Below, piece after piece: positions 29,387 through 37,952 of a stretch of DNA of 64,000 nucleotides. A model generated the notes under the pieces. It was not told the DNA's origin. It saw nothing but the letters and a program-made list of their open reading frames with translations, and made no database searches. Each line of letters begins with the position of its first letter. Within the stretch, counting starts at the first letter, position 1. Both the position numbers and the translations under genes were made by a program. The stretch lies in the NCBI GenBank assembly GCA_029203165.1, contig CP119308.1, positions 2,542,001 through 2,606,000 on the forward strand. Reading direction: 5' to 3'. The DNA is from Candidatus Microbacterium colombiense. GTDB taxonomy: Bacteria; Actinomycetota; Actinomycetes; Actinomycetales; Microbacteriaceae.

Positions 29387-30112
29387 CTAACTCACGACGC
29401 GCAATACCACCGGCGCGCCGTCGGCATCCACATGGTCAGCGAGAGTCAGGGCAACGCCCGCCGTGGCGCCGTTCGCCGACACGAAGGTGATCTGCGGCAC
29501 GAGGTCCATCGTGCAGATCGCATCGGTGTCTTCCTGCAGTCGGACGACGGCCTCGGCCTCACTCACGACGTCCACCTCACCAGCCCCCGGCAAGCACGTC
29601 GACGAGCCCCAGGTCAGCACGGCGAGCTCCTCATCTCCGAGCCATGCGGCGGCGGGAGCCTGGTCACTTGGCTTGTCCGCCGCGATGATCTCGCCATCGC
29701 CCAAGGCAGGCAGTGTGAGCTGCGTCTCCACCCCTCCTGCGTCGGTGATGATCACCTCCACCGGACGCGATGAATCGAACCCGGCGGGCAGACCGACGTA
29801 GATACCGTGAGCGGTCTGCACGGTTGCACACATCTCGTCCGCGTTCTTCACCAACTCGAGCTCGATCGACTGATCGCCGGCGACGAAGTCCCCGACCGCG
29901 GGCATGCACGCGTCGCTCCAGGTCTTCAGCACGAACGCCGTCGCGTCCAGCCATGCGGCCTGCGGTGCGTAGGACAGGTCCGAAGAGGTCGGCTCAGCCG
30001 TCGACTCGGGCGCCGGCGAGCTCCCGGCAGTCGTCGCGCATCCCGCCAGAGCGGAGGCGAGCAGCACGCCGCCCAAGGCGAGAGAAGCGAACGAGCGAAG
30101 AGAAGTAGTCAT
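29387..30112 (-). CDS. Lipoprotein with two copies of a cysteine-containing domain
   Basis: This 241-residue protein has lipobox L-A-G-C at Cys25 and a Ser/Pro/Glu linker. The mature part contains two related segments. A-A-W-L at 52-55 with T-W-S-D-A-C-M-P and Cys69/Cys95 is mirrored by A-A-W-L at 155-158 with T-W-G-S-S-T-C-L-P and Cys173/Cys200. Each unit probably has one disulphide. I do not recognise the domain. It is convergent with the PKD gene and has no operon partner on its strand. Confidence 0.75.
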   Translation of the reverse strand: MTTSLRSFASLALGGVLLASALAGCATTAGSSPAPESTAEPTSSDLSYAPQAAWLDATAFVLKTWSDACMPAVGDFVAGDQSIELELVKNADEMCATVQTAHGIYVGLPAGFDSSRPVEVIITDAGGVETQLTLPALGDGEIIAADKPSDQAPAAAWLGDEELAVLTWGSSTCLPGAGEVDVVSEAEAVVRLQEDTDAICTMDLVPQITFVSANGATAGVALTLADHVDADGAPVVLRVVS

Positions 30113-30187
30113 ACCTCTGGGTGTCGAGGCGGGGCGAACCGTCTCAGACCCCGGCGCGTGTCCTCTGCCCGTGCCAGACTGTCGTTC

Positions 30188-31117
30188 GTGACCGACCGTC
30201 TCATGCTGCTCGACACTGCCAGCCTCTACTTCCGCGCCTTCTACGGGGTGCCCGACAAGGTGACCGCGCCGGACGGGTCACCGATCAACGCGGCGCGCGG
30301 TCTGCTCGACATCATCGCCAAGCTCGTCACCCTCTACGAACCGACCCATGTGATCGCCTGTTGGGACGATGACTGGCGTCCGCAGTGGCGTGTGGACCTG
30401 ATCCCGAGCTACAAGGCGCACCGCGTCGTCGAGGTCGTCGCGGCCGGTCCCGACGTCGAAGAGGTGCCGGATCCCCTCGAGGCGCAGATCCCACTCATCC
30501 GGCAGACGCTCGCAGCGATCGGCATCCCGATCATCGGCATCGCAGAGCATGAGGCCGATGACGTGATCGGCACGCTGGCGACGGATGCGACCATGCCCGT
30601 CGACATCGTCACGGGAGACCGCGACCTGTTCCAGCTGATCGATGACTCCCGCGACGTGCGCGTGATCTACACCGCTCGCGGCATGAGCAATCTCGAGATC
30701 GTCACCGATGCGACAGTCGTCGCGAAGTACGGGGTGCTCCCCTCTCAGTACGCCGACTTCGCCACGATGCGCGGCGACGCGTCCGACGGTCTTCCGGGCG
30801 TCGCCGGTGTGGGAGAGAAGACGGCAGCGACCCTGCTGCAGGCCCACGCGGATCTCACCGGCATCCGCGCAGCGGCTGAAGCCGGCGAGGGCATGAGTGC
30901 CGGCGTCAGGGCGAAGGTTCTCGCCGCCGCGCCCTACCTCGATGTCGCGCCGACCGTCGTCGCCGTGGCGACGTCTCTGCCGATCACCGCGCCGGGAACA
31001 CCCCTGCATGTTCTCGATCCTGTCGAGTCCGACGCCGCACGATCCCTCGCTGAGAAGTGGAACCTCGGCGGATCCATGGACCGCGCCATCGCCGCCGTGT
31101 CGACGGTGGCTCTCTGA
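30188..31117 (+). CDS. Stand-alone 5'-3' exonuclease (PolA N-domain/FEN-like)
   Basis: This 309-residue protein corresponds to the 5'-nuclease domain of DNA polymerase I without the polymerase. It has the acidic metal-binding residues in M-L-L-D-T-A, A-C-W-D-D-D-W-R, E-H-E-A-D-D and V-T-G-D-R-D-L-F-Q-L, and the H3TH DNA-binding motif in P-G-V-A-G-V-G-E-K-T-A. It probably trims flaps or RNA primers. The GTG at 30188 begins V-T-D-R-L-M-L-L-D, and the ribosome-binding site is weak. It ends 4 bases from the convergent PHP gene. Confidence 0.92.
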   Translation: MTDRLMLLDTASLYFRAFYGVPDKVTAPDGSPINAARGLLDIIAKLVTLYEPTHVIACWDDDWRPQWRVDLIPSYKAHRVVEVVAAGPDVEEVPDPLEAQIPLIRQTLAAIGIPIIGIAEHEADDVIGTLATDATMPVDIVTGDRDLFQLIDDSRDVRVIYTARGMSNLEIVTDATVVAKYGVLPSQYADFATMRGDASDGLPGVAGVGEKTAATLLQAHADLTGIRAAAEAGEGMSAGVRAKVLAAAPYLDVAPTVVAVATSLPITAPGTPLHVLDPVESDAARSLAEKWNLGGSMDRAIAAVSTVAL

Positions 31118-31121
31118 GCGA

Positions 31122-32108
31122 TCACTCCGCCCAGGCGAGCAGTCGCTCCAGCCCCCAGGTCGTGACGATACGCGAAGCGGGGATACCGGCCCGCTCTGCG
31201 CGTTCCGCTCCATGATCGAGCAGCGACAGCTGGCCGGGAGCATGCGCGTCGGAGTCGATCGAGAACAGGCAGCCCGCCGCCAGCGCGATCGCGATGAGCT
31301 CGTCCGGAGGGTCCTGCCGCTCAGGCCGTGAGTTGATCTCGACGGCCACGCCGTTCTCCGCGCAGGCCGCGAACACGGCGCCTGCATCGAATTCCGACGG
31401 CGGCCTCGCCCCCCGCTCCCCCTGCACCAGTCGACCCGTGCAGTGACCGAGCACGTTCACACGCGGGTGGGACACCGCGGCGATCATCCGTGCCGTCATC
31501 TGCCGGGAGTCCATCCGCAGCTTCGAGTGCACGGAGACGACGACCACGTCGAGTTCGGCAAGCAGATCCGGATCCTGATCGAGCATCCCGTCCTCGAGGA
31601 TGTCGACCTCGATCCCTGCGAGGAGCGTGAAGCCTCCGCCGGACTCGGCGCGGACGAGCGGGATCTGCTCGCGCAGGCGCTCGGCCGAGAGGCCGCGCGC
31701 GACCCGAAGCCGAGGCGAATGATCCGTGATCGCCTGGTATTCGTGGCCCAGCGCACGAGCCGCCGCGGCCATCACGCTGATCGGAGTCGTGCCGTCCGAC
31801 CACTCGGTGTGCGCGTGAAGGTCTCCCCGCAGTCTGGCGCGAAGCTCTGAGACCCGCTCGGGTTCGACGTCTCCGCGCAGCTCGACGAGGTACTCCGGCA
31901 CGCGTCCCTCCTGCGCCTGACGGATCACGGCGAAGGTCGATTCTCCGATGCCACGGCTCGCCCGCAGGCGGGTGGGATCGGCACGAACATCATCCGGCAG
32001 GTCCTGCAGTGTCGCCGCTGCCTGTCGGAACGCCTTCGCGCGGTATCGCGACGCACGCTCGCGTTCGAGCAGCGAGGCGATCTCCAACAGGGCGTCGACA
32101 GGGTCCAT
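31122..32108 (-). CDS. PHP-domain phosphoesterase with PolX-like N-terminus
   Basis: This 328-residue protein has an N-terminal helical part (about 1-70) that resembles the helix-hairpin-helix region of family X polymerases (E-R-A-S-R-Y-R-A-K-A-F-R-Q-A-A, then S-R-G-I-G-E-S-T). A PHP metallo-phosphoesterase follows with H-A-H-T-E-W-S-D, I-T-D-H-S and later His/Asp ligands (S-V-H-S-K, D-S-D-A-H). The polymerase palm is missing, so this looks like the nuclease end of PolX alone. Likely substrates are DNA ends or a small phosphoester. The start is the ATG at 32108. trpD lies 8 bases upstream on the same strand. Confidence 0.88.
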   Translation of the reverse strand: MDPVDALLEIASLLERERASRYRAKAFRQAAATLQDLPDDVRADPTRLRASRGIGESTFAVIRQAQEGRVPEYLVELRGDVEPERVSELRARLRGDLHAHTEWSDGTTPISVMAAAARALGHEYQAITDHSPRLRVARGLSAERLREQIPLVRAESGGGFTLLAGIEVDILEDGMLDQDPDLLAELDVVVVSVHSKLRMDSRQMTARMIAAVSHPRVNVLGHCTGRLVQGERGARPPSEFDAGAVFAACAENGVAVEINSRPERQDPPDELIAIALAAGCLFSIDSDAHAPGQLSLLDHGAERAERAGIPASRIVTTWGLERLLAWAE

Positions 32109-32116
32109 GGTCGGTC

Positions 32117-33181
32117 CTAGGCGGAGGCGAGCTCTCGGCTCACGCTGATCCACTGGTCGAGCTTGGCGGCAGCCCGCCCGTCGTCGACGGCGGCCGAGGC
32201 GCGCTCGTAGCCCTCGCGCAGACGCTCCAGGATCGGCCTCTGCACCTGCGTGGCATCCTGCGAGAGCTCGAACGCGACGATTCCTGCCGCGGCATTCAAC
32301 AGCACGATGTCGCGCACGGCGCCCTGCTCGCCCTGCAGCGTGCGTCGCAGCACCTGCGCGTTGTGTTCGGGGGATCCCCCCAAGAGGGCGGAGAGCTCGG
32401 CGATGGGGATGCCGAGATCACGCGGATCGAGATCGTGCTCGTGGATGTCGCCACGGGTGACTTCCCAGATCCGACTGTGGCCGGTGGTCGTCAGCTCATC
32501 GAGCCCGTCGTCGCCGCGGAACACGAGCGCGGTGGCTCCGCGCGTGCGGAACACTCCCGTGATGAGCGGAACGCGCTCGATCTGAGCGACGCCGACGGCG
32601 TTCGCTTCAGCGCGTGCGGGGTTGCAGAGCGGCCCGAGCATGTTGAAAACCGTGGGCACCCCGAGCTCGGCGCGAACGGGACCGGCGTGCTTGAAACCGG
32701 GGTGGAAGGCTCCCGCCCAGGCGAAGGTGATCCCCGTCCGATCCAGGATCGATGCCACCGCTTCAGGATTGAGCGAGAGCTCGAGGCCGAGAGCGCCGAG
32801 TACGTCCGACGAGCCCGAGGCCGAACTGGCAGCCCGGTTTCCGTGCTTCACGACGGGGATGCCGGTGGAGCCGATGATGATCGCGGCGGTGGTCGACACG
32901 TTGACGGTGCCGACCCGATCGCCGCCTGTGCCGACGATGTCGAGCACGTCAGGTGAGACGGGAAGGGGAACCGCAGCCTCGAGGATCGCGTCGCGGAAGC
33001 CGACGATCTCATCGATCGTCTCGCCCTTCGCGCGCAGGGCGATCAGGAACCCACCGAGCTGCGCTTCGGTGACGTCGCCGCGCATGATCTGCCGCATCGC
33101 CCAGGTCGACTCCCAGACGCTGAGGTCACGTCGCTCCAAGAGAGAGGTGAGCACGTCGGACCAGGTCAGCGAATCAGCCAT
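32117..33181 (-). CDS. trpD: Anthranilate phosphoribosyltransferase
   Basis: TrpD joins anthranilate to PRPP in tryptophan synthesis. Starting at the ATG at 33181 gives 354 residues. The PRPP site G-T-G-G-D is at 84-88 and N-V-S-T at 94-97, followed by the K-H-G-N-R-A anthranilate segment. It is not beside other trp genes, but is divergent from ctaE. The frame is open about 55 codons farther upstream, but that stretch overlaps the ctaE promoter region and lacks homology. Confidence 0.95.
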   Translation of the reverse strand: MADSLTWSDVLTSLLERRDLSVWESTWAMRQIMRGDVTEAQLGGFLIALRAKGETIDEIVGFRDAILEAAVPLPVSPDVLDIVGTGGDRVGTVNVSTTAAIIIGSTGIPVVKHGNRAASSASGSSDVLGALGLELSLNPEAVASILDRTGITFAWAGAFHPGFKHAGPVRAELGVPTVFNMLGPLCNPARAEANAVGVAQIERVPLITGVFRTRGATALVFRGDDGLDELTTTGHSRIWEVTRGDIHEHDLDPRDLGIPIAELSALLGGSPEHNAQVLRRTLQGEQGAVRDIVLLNAAAGIVAFELSQDATQVQRPILERLREGYERASAAVDDGRAAAKLDQWISVSRELASA

Positions 33182-33289
33182 GTGTGCGATCCTATCGGCG
33201 CGGGAAAACGTGCAAATCGTTCCGAACGTCCTACCGCCACGATGGCATCGCCCGTTTCCCGCGTATTCACCGAGGATTCGCAGTGTTTT

Positions 33290-33305
33290 CTTAGGGTTAC
33301 CTAAG
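33290..33305. promoter_or_regulatory. Palindrome in the trpD-ctaE divergent promoter region
   Basis: CTTAGG-GTTA-CCTAAG is a perfect 6-bp inverted repeat with a 4-base spacer, about 70 bases before the ctaE start. It loosely recalls half-sites of DtxR/IdeR-type boxes, but the length and centre do not fit the 19-bp consensus. The 190-base gap contains no gene. Confidence 0.35.
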
Positions 33306-33372
33306 TCAAACGCCGGTCGAACAAGGGCCTCCAGTGCAAGAATCACGCCCGCGGATCGGCCATAATGGAAGG

Positions 33373-34026
33373 GTGACGACCTCAGCGACGTATGCCCCGG
33401 CGGCGAGAACCATCAAGCGGCCCAACCCGGTAGCTGTCGGCACCATTGTGTGGCTCGGCAGTGAGGTGATGTTCTTCGCGGGACTCTTCGCGATCTACTT
33501 CACTCTCCGAAGCACCTCCCCCGAACTGTGGGAGGCCCGCACCGAACTGCTCAACGTGCCGTTCGCCGCGGTCAACACGGCGATCCTCGTGCTCTCGTCG
33601 TTCACGTGCCAGATGGGCGTGTTCGCCGCCGAAGACCTCCAGCCGTACCGCATCGGCAAGGGCGCGAAGAACGGCGCAGGCCGTCGCCGCCTGTTCGGCT
33701 GGGGCATGGTCGAGTGGTTCTTCCTCACCTTCGCCCTCGGTGCGATCTTCGTCTCCGGCCAGGTGTGGGAGTACGCCACCCTCGTCGCGGAGGGTATGCC
33801 GATCAGCGCCGACTCCTACGCTTCGGCCTTCTACCTGACGACCGGCTTCCACGCCCTCCACGTCACCGGTGGCCTCATCGCGTTCCTGCTCGTCATCGGA
33901 CGCGCCTATGCAGTCAAGAACTTCCGGCACAAAGAGGCGACGTCCTCGATCGTGGTGTCCTACTACTGGCACTTCGTCGACGTCGTCTGGATCGTGCTGT
34001 TCTTCGTTATCTACTTCCTGAAATAA
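33373..34026 (+). CDS. ctaE: Cytochrome c oxidase subunit III
   Basis: CtaE is the helical subunit III of the aa3 oxidase. The 217 residues have five predicted membrane helices and the family signatures W-L-G-S-E-V-M-F-F and F-H-A-L-H-V-T-G-G, and end [12 protein letters not shown] place the start at the GTG at 33373. CATAAT at 33361-33366 lies six bases upstream, and there is no spaced ribosome-binding site, so the transcript may be leaderless. It is the first gene of ctaE-qcrC-qcrA-qcrB, the actinobacterial supercomplex operon. Confidence 0.96.
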   Translation: MTTSATYAPAARTIKRPNPVAVGTIVWLGSEVMFFAGLFAIYFTLRSTSPELWEARTELLNVPFAAVNTAILVLSSFTCQMGVFAAEDLQPYRIGKGAKNGAGRRRLFGWGMVEWFFLTFALGAIFVSGQVWEYATLVAEGMPISADSYASAFYLTTGFHALHVTGGLIAFLLVIGRAYAVKNFRHKEATSSIVVSYYWHFVDVVWIVLFFVIYFLK

Positions 34027-34046
34027 GAGCGGAGCTGATCCCCGAG

Positions 34047-34850
34047 ATGGCACGAGAGAAGAAGCGCCGTTCTAATGGCCGTCGCAGCCCCCTGGCTGCG
34101 GTAGCGCTCATCGGAGCTGGCCTCATGATCACCGGCGCCGTGTACGCCGGTACGACCGCGGCATTCGCCGCGACCGACACGCAGTCCGCCGCGACCTCGC
34201 AGCTGACCGTCGAAGACGGCGAGAAGCTGTTCACCGCCAACTGCGCGACCTGTCACGGTCTCGATCTGCAGGGAACCGCGAACGGCCCGAGCCTCTACGG
34301 CGTCGGCGAGCTCGCGACCGAGTTCCAGCTGTCGACCGGACGTATGCCGCTGCAGATGCAGGGACCGCAGGCGCCTCAGAAGGCACCGCAGTTCACCGAG
34401 GACCAGATCCTCGCGATCTCGGCCTTCGTGCAGGAGACGGCTCCCGGCCCCACCTTCCCCGAGGAGCGTCTCCTCGACGGCGAGGGCGATGTGGCGCACG
34501 GCGCCGAGCTGTTCCGCGTCAACTGCGCGATGTGCCACAATGTGGCCGCCGCGGGTGGCGCACTCACCGAGGGCAAGTACGCCCCCGCACTCACCGAGAC
34601 CAGCGCGCTGCACATGTATGCCGCGATGGTCACCGGCCCGCAGAACATGCCGGTCTTCGGCGACATGAACCTGTCGGACGAGGACAAGCGCGACATCATC
34701 TCCGCGCTCCTCTTCCAGCAGCAGTCCGTGCAGATCGGCGGTTTCTCGCTCGGTTCGCTCGGTCCGGTCTCCGAAGGACTGTTCGTGTGGATCTTCGGCA
34801 TCGGCGCGCTCGTCGCCATCACCGTGTGGATCACGGCGAAGTCCAACTGA
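34047..34850 (+). CDS. qcrC: Dihaem cytochrome c subunit of the bc1 complex
   Basis: QcrC replaces cytochrome c1 in actinobacteria and hands electrons straight to the aa3 oxidase. This 267-residue protein has an N-terminal anchor (about 17-35), two haem sites C-A-T-C-H (66-70) and C-A-M-C-H (160-164), and a C-terminal membrane helix (about 245-263). Possible Met ligands follow each haem. It begins 20 bases after ctaE. The diverging M-A-R-E-K-K start at ATG 34047 is the natural one. Confidence 0.96.
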   Translation: MAREKKRRSNGRRSPLAAVALIGAGLMITGAVYAGTTAAFAATDTQSAATSQLTVEDGEKLFTANCATCHGLDLQGTANGPSLYGVGELATEFQLSTGRMPLQMQGPQAPQKAPQFTEDQILAISAFVQETAPGPTFPEERLLDGEGDVAHGAELFRVNCAMCHNVAAAGGALTEGKYAPALTETSALHMYAAMVTGPQNMPVFGDMNLSDEDKRDIISALLFQQQSVQIGGFSLGSLGPVSEGLFVWIFGIGALVAITVWITAKSN

Positions 34851-34886
34851 CGCTTATTCATCGAAGAGGAACGTACGAGGAGCACC

Positions 34887-35963
34887 ATGGCACACGACGA
34901 CGACTCGCAGGCTCTTGACAGGGCCTACCAGCCCTCTTCAGGGCTGGGTGTCGCAGTCAGCGATCCCGTGCAGAACCCGGGGCTTCCGCCGCACCGCGAG
35001 CGGATGACCGACAAGGATCCGCGCGCTGAGAAGGCAGCGGATCGCACTGTCTACACCCTGTTCTACCTGTCCCTCGCCGGGAGCATCTGGGCGGTCGCCG
35101 CCTACATGCTGTTCCCGATCGAGAGCGGCGCGCTCATCGACATCCGTCAGAACAACCTCTTCATCGGCCTCGGCATCGCCCTCGCACTCCTGTGCATCGG
35201 AATCGGCGCGATCCACTGGTCGAAGGCTCTGATGTCCGACAAGGAGCACATCGAGTACCGCCACCCCACGCGGGGCAAGGACTCGACGCGTGAGGCCGCC
35301 ATCAACGCGTTCGCCACCGCGAACGAGGAGTCCGGCTTCGGACGCCGCACGATGATCCGCAACTCGCTGTTCGCAGCCGTCGTCGCGTCGATCATCCCCG
35401 GCGTCACGTTGTTCCGCGGCCTCGCTCCGCACTCCACTCCGGAGGACCCCACGGCCGGCGATCCGGTGGTGCTGCTGAAGCACACCATGTGGGCAGAAGG
35501 GGCTCGTCTCGTCCGCGACCCCGATGGCACTCCGATCCGCGCTGCCGATGTGACCATCGGCTCTGCCTTCCATGTGATCCCCGAAGAGCTCGCCACCCTC
35601 AGCCACCATGACGGCTACCTCGAGGAGAAGGCCAAGGCCATCGTTCTGATGATGCGCCTGCGCCCGGAACAGCTGACCGAGGCGGAAGACCGCAAGGACT
35701 GGTCGTACGACGGGATCGTCGCCTACTCCAAGGTCTGCACGCACGTCGGCTGCCCTGTCGCCCTGTACGAGCAGCAGACACATCACCTGCTGTGCCCGTG
35801 CCACCAGTCGCAGTTCGACGTGACCGACCACGCGAAGGTCATCTTCGGACCGGCGGCTCGCCCGCTGCCGCAGCTGCCCATCACGGTCGACGACGAGGGC
35901 TACCTCGTCGCACGCAGCGACTTCAAGGAACCCGTCGGCCCGAGCTTCTGGGAGCGCCATTGA
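34887..35963 (+). CDS. qcrA: Rieske iron-sulfur subunit of the bc1 complex
   Basis: QcrA carries the Rieske 2Fe-2S cluster that takes electrons from menaquinol. The 358 residues include three N-terminal membrane helices (about 58-78, 91-110, 163-180), as in other actinobacteria. The cluster ligands are Cys284, His286, Cys303 and His306, in C-T-H-V-G-C and C-P-C-H. Cys289 and Cys305 probably form the disulphide. The frame is clean. It overlaps qcrB by 4 bases. Confidence 0.96.
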   Translation: MAHDDDSQALDRAYQPSSGLGVAVSDPVQNPGLPPHRERMTDKDPRAEKAADRTVYTLFYLSLAGSIWAVAAYMLFPIESGALIDIRQNNLFIGLGIALALLCIGIGAIHWSKALMSDKEHIEYRHPTRGKDSTREAAINAFATANEESGFGRRTMIRNSLFAAVVASIIPGVTLFRGLAPHSTPEDPTAGDPVVLLKHTMWAEGARLVRDPDGTPIRAADVTIGSAFHVIPEELATLSHHDGYLEEKAKAIVLMMRLRPEQLTEAEDRKDWSYDGIVAYSKVCTHVGCPVALYEQQTHHLLCPCHQSQFDVTDHAKVIFGPAARPLPQLPITVDDEGYLVARSDFKEPVGPSFWERH

Positions 35964-37777
35964 GCACCGCAACGCTGTCCAACGAGGACAAGGACACCAA
36001 GGCACCGCTCGGCGGTCGCTTCGTCGGTGCCGCGTCGAACTACATCGATGAGCGCACCAGCCTCTCGGGCTTCGTCAAGGAGCTCGGTCGCAAGATCTTC
36101 CCCGACCACTGGTCCTTCATGCTCGGCGAGATCGCGCTGTGGAGCTTCGTGGTCGTGTTCCTCTCCGGAACCTTCCTGACGTTCTTCTTCGAGGCCTCCA
36201 TGGTCGAGACCCACTACACCGGCGCCTACGCGCCCATGCGTGGAATCGAGATGTCTGCGGCACTCGAGTCGTCACTGAACATCTCCTTCGACCTGCGCGG
36301 TGGTCTCCTGGTGCGCCAGATCCACCACTGGGCGGCCCTGGTGTTCATCGCCGGCATCGGCGTGCACATGCTCCGCGTGTTCTTCACCGGCGCGTTCCGC
36401 AAGCCGCGCGAGCTGAACTGGGTGATCGGCTTCGTGCTCTTCATCCTCGCGCTGGCCGAGGGCTTCACCGGCTACTCGCTCCCCGACGACCTGCTCTCGG
36501 GTAACGGTCTCCGCATCATCGACGGCATGGTCAAGGGCCTCCCCCTGATCGGCACCTGGACCTCGTTCCTGCTCTTCGGCGGCGAGTTCCCGGGCACCGC
36601 GATCGTCGGGCGTCTGTACACGCTGCACATCCTGCTGCTGCCCGATGCTCGTGATCGCCCTGATCGTCGTGCACCTGATGCTGATGATCATCAACAAGCA
36701 CACGCAGTTCGCCGGCCCCGGCCGCACGAACGACAACGTCGTGGGCTACCCGATGATGCCGGTGTACATGTCGAAGATGGGCGGCTACCTGTTCATCGTC
36801 TTCGGCACGATCGTGCTGATCGCGACGTTCTTCCACGATCAACCCGATCTGGAACTACGGACCGTACGACCCGTCCCCGGTCTCCGCCGGTACCCAGCCC
36901 GACTGGTACATCGGCTTCGCGGACGGCGCCCTGCGTCTCGCTCCGTCGAACTGGGACATCGTCTTCCTCAACCACACGTGGTCGTTCGGCATCCTCGTCC
37001 CGGTCGCCGTGCTGGGCCTGTTCATCGTCGCTCGTCGCGATCTACCCCTTCATCGAGGCGTGGGTCACCGGCGACAAGCGTGAGCACCACATCGCTCAGC
37101 GTCCGCGTAACGCCGCCACCCGCACCGCCATCGGCGTCGCCGGCGTCGTGTTCTACGCGGTCCTGTGGGCTGCAGCATCGTCCGACCTCATCGCGACGCA
37201 CTTCATGCTCACGATGGAGGGTGTCATCCACACACTCCAGGCGCTGCTCTTCATCGGACCGGTGCTCGGGTACTTCGTCACCAAGCGCATCTGCATCGCC
37301 CTGCAGAAGAAGGACCGCGAGATCGTCCTGCACGGTTTCGAGTCCGGCCGCATCGTCCGCCTCCCCGGTGGCGAGTTCATCGAGGTACACCAGCCCGTCG
37401 ACCAGTACGACCGTTGGAAGCTCATCGATGTCGACGGCTACGAGCCGCTCGTCGTGCGGCCGAACGCCAAGGGCCGCATCCCGTGGACGGAGAACCTCCG
37501 TTCCTCCATCTCGCGCTGGTTCTTCGAGGACCGCCTGGCTCCGCTCACCCAGGCTCAGGTCGAGGAAGCCGACGCGCACCAGCACCACGTCACGGCCCAC
37601 AACGATGAGACCGAGGCTGCCGAGATCCAGGGCGCTCATGAGCGCGCCGGATTCCCGGACGCTCCGCTCACCGTCGATGAGACGCACGTCGACGAGACGC
37701 CGAACACGCCGAGCACGGTCATCGCGACCGAGCCGGTGAAGAAGCCTCGCAAGACGAAGTCGGAGGATGGCGAGTAA
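35960..37777 (+). CDS. qcrB: Cytochrome b subunit of the bc1 complex, with three indels
   Basis: QcrB is the haem-b membrane core of the cytochrome bcc complex. It starts at a TTG (TTGA overlap with qcrA) and spans 606 codons. The haem-binding helices (Q-I-H-H-W-A-A and similar) and an extended C-terminal cytoplasmic tail are present. Three disturbances are visible: an extra C near 36641, an extra C near 36833, and a net shift near 37030. They cancel overall, but residues encoded between about 36,640 and 37,030 are read in other frames. In those frames the expected M-L-V-I-A-L-I-V-V-H-L and N-P-I-W-N-Y-G-P-Y segments appear. Confidence 0.9.
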   Translation: MSTATLSNEDKDTKAPLGGRFVGAASNYIDERTSLSGFVKELGRKIFPDHWSFMLGEIALWSFVVVFLSGTFLTFFFEASMVETHYTGAYAPMRGIEMSAALESSLNISFDLRGGLLVRQIHHWAALVFIAGIGVHMLRVFFTGAFRKPRELNWVIGFVLFILALAEGFTGYSLPDDLLSGNGLRIIDGMVKGLPLIGTWTSFLLFGGEFPGTAIVGRLYTLHILLLPDARDRPDRRAPDADDHQQAHAVRRPRPHERQRRGLPDDAGVHVEDGRLPVHRLRHDRADRDVLPRSTRSGTTDRTTRPRSPPVPSPTGTSASRTAPCVSLRRTGTSSSSTTRGRSASSSRSPCWACSSSLVAIYPFIEAWVTGDKREHHIAQRPRNAATRTAIGVAGVVFYAVLWAAASSDLIATHFMLTMEGVIHTLQALLFIGPVLGYFVTKRICIALQKKDREIVLHGFESGRIVRLPGGEFIEVHQPVDQYDRWKLIDVDGYEPLVVRPNAKGRIPWTENLRSSISRWFFEDRLAPLTQAQVEEADAHQHHVTAHNDETEAAEIQGAHERAGFPDAPLTVDETHVDETPNTPSTVIATEPVKKPRKTKSEDGE

Positions 37778-37794
37778 CCTCGTCCTCTCCCCCA

Positions 37795-37834
37795 CGCGAA
37801 AGGGCCCTGTCCATCCGGACAGGGCCCTTTCGCG
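37795..37834 (+). terminator. Strong terminator after qcrB
   Basis: A perfect 18-bp stem (37795-37812 with 37817-37834) has the loop ATCC. It lies 17 bases after the qcrB stop and ends the ctaE-qcrCAB transcript. Confidence 0.9.
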
Positions 37835-37856
37835 TGCTCATGGGAGGATCGAGGGT

Positions 37857-37952
37857 ATGACATCCGCCGTCAGACTCATCCGCTCCGAGAACCTCGCCGG
37901 TGCTCCCTACGCGCACGCCGCGACGGCTCCGCGCGACAGCAGGACGTCGTGA
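37857..37952 (+). pseudogene. Truncated RidA-like N-terminus (31 codons), possible leader ORF
   Basis: The ATG at 37857, with GGGAGGATCGAGG upstream, opens a 31-residue frame. Its L-I-R-S-E-N-L-A-G-A-P-Y-A-H-A-A matches the N-terminus of RidA-family (YjgF) deaminases. The frame then stops, and none of the rest of RidA (about 100 residues) is found in any frame. The stop overlaps the GTG of the following acetyltransferase (GTGA). It could be a remnant of a deleted gene, or it could now serve as a coupling leader ORF. Confidence 0.5.
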
